Origin: Deltaproteobacteria bacterium
GTDB lineage: Bacteria; Myxococcota_A; UBA9160; UBA4427
Direction: 5' to 3'
DNA length: 64,000 nt
Assembly: GCA_002691205.1 (NCBI GenBank)
Contig: NZHD01000028.1
Location: 1 to 64,000 of the forward strand
The position numbers were made by a program, and so were the translations under genes. The notes below the pieces were generated by a model. That model saw only the letters and a program-made list of their open reading frames with translations, was not told the origin of the DNA and ran no database searches. Position 1 is the stretch's first letter. Each line of letters begins with the position of its first letter. Shown piece after piece: positions 62,301 to 64,000 of the stretch.

Positions 62301-64000
62301 TCATCTCATGAGTATCCATGTTTTGATTGTTTCATAGAAGTCATGGAACAGCACGTAGCCAAGCGAGTGCGTTCCGCAGTCAATTTTCGCGAACACTGTC
62401 GCATCGGGTCGAAGACCTGCAGTCACTGGGCTCCTGAAACTTGCGTGTATGTTCACCATTGGTTTCTCATCTTTGTCAGCTTCCGTACGGCCAGCTATTC
62501 GAGATACCTTGGCTTGATAGGTTGCGCCACGGTTTGTCGCAAGCTGGAAGTTGATTGAGAGCGGTTGTGTTGCTCTGCTTTTTGCGGCCAAGATAGATCC
62601 GATATGATGTTCTGGGACCCGCAGTTCCAGTATCCATGGGCCTCCTGTGTCAGCGATGGTGAGCAAACGCTGGCCGGTTTGGACTGGACGATTGGCGAGT
62701 ATTTCCTCAGGATTCCAGGTTAGCACCTCACCAGCAATGGGGCTCACAATACTCAGGGATTCTCGTTCCGTTTTGATAAGATTCAGTTCTTTCAGGTGAC
62801 TGTCGGCACGTTGCTGCAACTCTTCCTCCTCAGCAGATAATCTCTGTGATTGAAGCTCGTAAGGATCCTCTCTTTGTTTTGTCTGAATGCGTTCTGCCTG
62901 AACGCTTCGCAGCTTTTTTCTGATCGCCAGGTATTCGCCCGTCAGCTTTTGGTGTTTCAAGTCGAGACTGGCGCTGTGCAAAACTAAAAGTAATTGACCC
63001 TTTTGGACTTTGTCATTGTGCGAGATTTCAACATGCCTGATTTCACCTTCGGATGCTGCATAAATATTGCGGCGTATTTTTGGTTGAAGTTCACCCTGAG
63101 CGCGGACTTCGTACGTGGCAGGTATGAGTAGCATGGCAAGTACGAAACTGAGACCGAGCCCCGAAGCCAAAACAAGCTTCTTTCTCTCAGGTTTGAGTTT
63201 GGAGATTGTCCGCCGGGTAAAACGGGCAGCTATCAAAAAAGGTAAACTGTTGTAATCAATCGAATTTCGAAGCGAAATCCTTGCCAGTTTTGCAACCCGT
63301 GGAATCATAAGTTCGCGTGCAGAACTTAATTGGCCTTGGAAACACTCGATCACAAGAACACCAAGTATTTCAGCATCTGATCGGTTCGCAGTTGTCGAAA
63401 AAAGTGGGATTATATCAATGCTGATCGCGTGAGATTGATCCACGTAATCGCTAAGAGGGTTTTCCAATTGTGGAGGCAGGAATTGGAAATCACCCCGGAA
63501 TCTAAGCGACTTTTTGGCATGCAGCACGACCTCGGATAGTGTTTCGAGCGTCTGCAACAGCTGACTGCGGCGGTCAAAAGAATCGCAACCACTTATGGCG
63601 TAGACTTCCAGACGATTCCGTTTCGGTAGCAACAATGTGAAACGATCGCAATCAAGATAGAAGCGACATTCGTTTACGATCTGCAAGCCAGTATGCCTGA
63701 GGTCAAGATCGGAATTTACCTGAGCTACCAGATTCTCATACTTTTGCCATTGAAAAGCAGATTCCTGCATTTCAAGCAACTGCTGTTGACGCAGGTAATC
63801 CGCGACCAACTCGCATGCCATCACGAGCAATTTGATATTGCCGTTGATCGTATCATTGTCAATTGAATCGGTTTGAATTATCTCGAAGATTCCAATGACT
63901 TCAGTCTGGAAAATCAACGGGCAAGCGATCCAGCAGCAAGCACCGCTGGTGGTGGCTGGTGCTCCGTCTGTCCCGTTAGCGATTTGAGGAGTCTTTGTCT
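62301..64000 (-). CDS. GAF domain fused to HlyD-type adaptor, N-terminus beyond the window
   Basis: At least 566 residues are in the window. The frame is open to the right edge with no stop, so the true start is outside; the TTG at 63917 is internal, since upstream codons encode T-P-Q-I-A-N-G-T-D and C-C-W-I-A-C-P-L, which fit a GAF strand. Residues before about 250 (counted from the TTG) form the GAF-like sensor region. A membrane helix (L-V-L-A-S-G-L-G-L-S-F-V-L-A-M near 250) separates it from the HlyD-type adaptor (A-S-E-G-E-I-R-H-V, V-L-H-S-A-S-L, V-S-P-I-A-G-E-V-L). A cytosolic sensor joined to a periplasmic adaptor suggests signal-gated export. It leads the three-gene operon. Confidence 0.88.
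   Translation of the reverse strand, partial: TKTPQIANGTDGAPATTSGACCWIACPLIFQTEVIGIFEIIQTDSIDNDTINGNIKLLVMACELVADYLRQQQLLEMQESAFQWQKYENLVAQVNSDLDLRHTGLQIVNECRFYLDCDRFTLLLPKRNRLEVYAISGCDSFDRRSQLLQTLETLSEVVLHAKKSLRFRGDFQFLPPQLENPLSDYVDQSHAISIDIIPLFSTTANRSDAEILGVLVIECFQGQLSSARELMIPRVAKLARISLRNSIDYNSLPFLIAARFTRRTISKLKPERKKLVLASGLGLSFVLAMLLIPATYEVRAQGELQPKIRRNIYAASEGEIRHVEISHNDKVQKGQLLLVLHSASLDLKHQKLTGEYLAIRKKLRSVQAERIQTKQREDPYELQSQRLSAEEEELQQRADSHLKELNLIKTERESLSIVSPIAGEVLTWNPEEILANRPVQTGQRLLTIADTGGPWILELRVPEHHIGSILAAKSRATQPLSINFQLATNRGATYQAKVSRIAGRTEADKDEKPMVNIHASFRSPVTAGLRPDATVFAKIDCGTHSLGYVLFHDFYETIKTWILMR

Noticed and set aside
1-64000. CRISPR array or rRNA genes
   Set aside because: No array of repeats with spacers and no rRNA-like stretch was seen; all tandem repeats are contiguous without spacers.

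Overview
This window reads as chromosomal DNA of a marine-type planctomycete of the Pirellulales (Rhodopirellula/Rubripirellula-like). The support is lineage-typical protein families: a DUF1559 prepilin-like protein with a small lipoprotein, a DUF1552 plus DUF1592/DUF1585 c-heme pair, a formylglycine-type sulfatase, futalosine-pathway menaquinone genes, a Ser/Thr kinase fused to WD40 repeats, a LEPR-like/DUF4347 giant surface protein and PqqD-M50-HlyD exporters. Genus-level placement is inference. I saw no rRNA, tRNA, CRISPR array or intact insertion sequence.

Left part (1-23.5 kb): mostly metabolic and housekeeping genes. They include mqnA with the first codons of a probable mqnC, an RluA-type pseudouridine synthase, a CrtI-like FAD oxidoreductase coupled to a fumarylacetoacetate-hydrolase-family enzyme, an aldehyde dehydrogenase, the DUF1559 and DUF1552/DUF1592 modules, a rhomboid protease, a sulfatase, a DUF6159 membrane protein, a sugar-isomerase-like protein, a PNPOx-like flavoprotein and a DCC thiol protein. 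Several gaps hold short tandem repeats (15-, 18- and 20-bp units).

Middle part (24-52 kb): an accessory-looking block. Two giant membrane-anchored proteins have caspase-like N-terminal domains whose catalytic cysteine position looks lost; the second also has a von Willebrand A domain. Between them is a cysteine-rich HEAT-like lipoprotein. Then come a small-domain methyltransferase, two paralogous TPR-methyltransferases on opposite strands flanking a cysteine-rich YkgJ-like protein and an orphan, a VgrG spike protein, an FHA-DUF6931 protein, and a 1911-residue membrane Ser/Thr kinase with WD40 repeats. VgrG, FHA-DUF6931 and a kinase together suggest a phospho-regulated contractile-injection (type VI-like) satellite locus, although no sheath, tube, baseplate or ClpV gene is visible.

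Right part (52-64 kb): a 1841-residue secreted or surface protein (DUF4347, Ig-like domains, 204-bp coding repeats) lies downstream of a same-strand export operon made of a GAF-HlyD fusion (cut by the window edge), an HlyD adaptor and a PqqD-M50-HlyD fusion. A divergent secreted protein sits between them. The simplest reading is a surface-protein export locus, but the link between exporter and cargo is inference from position.
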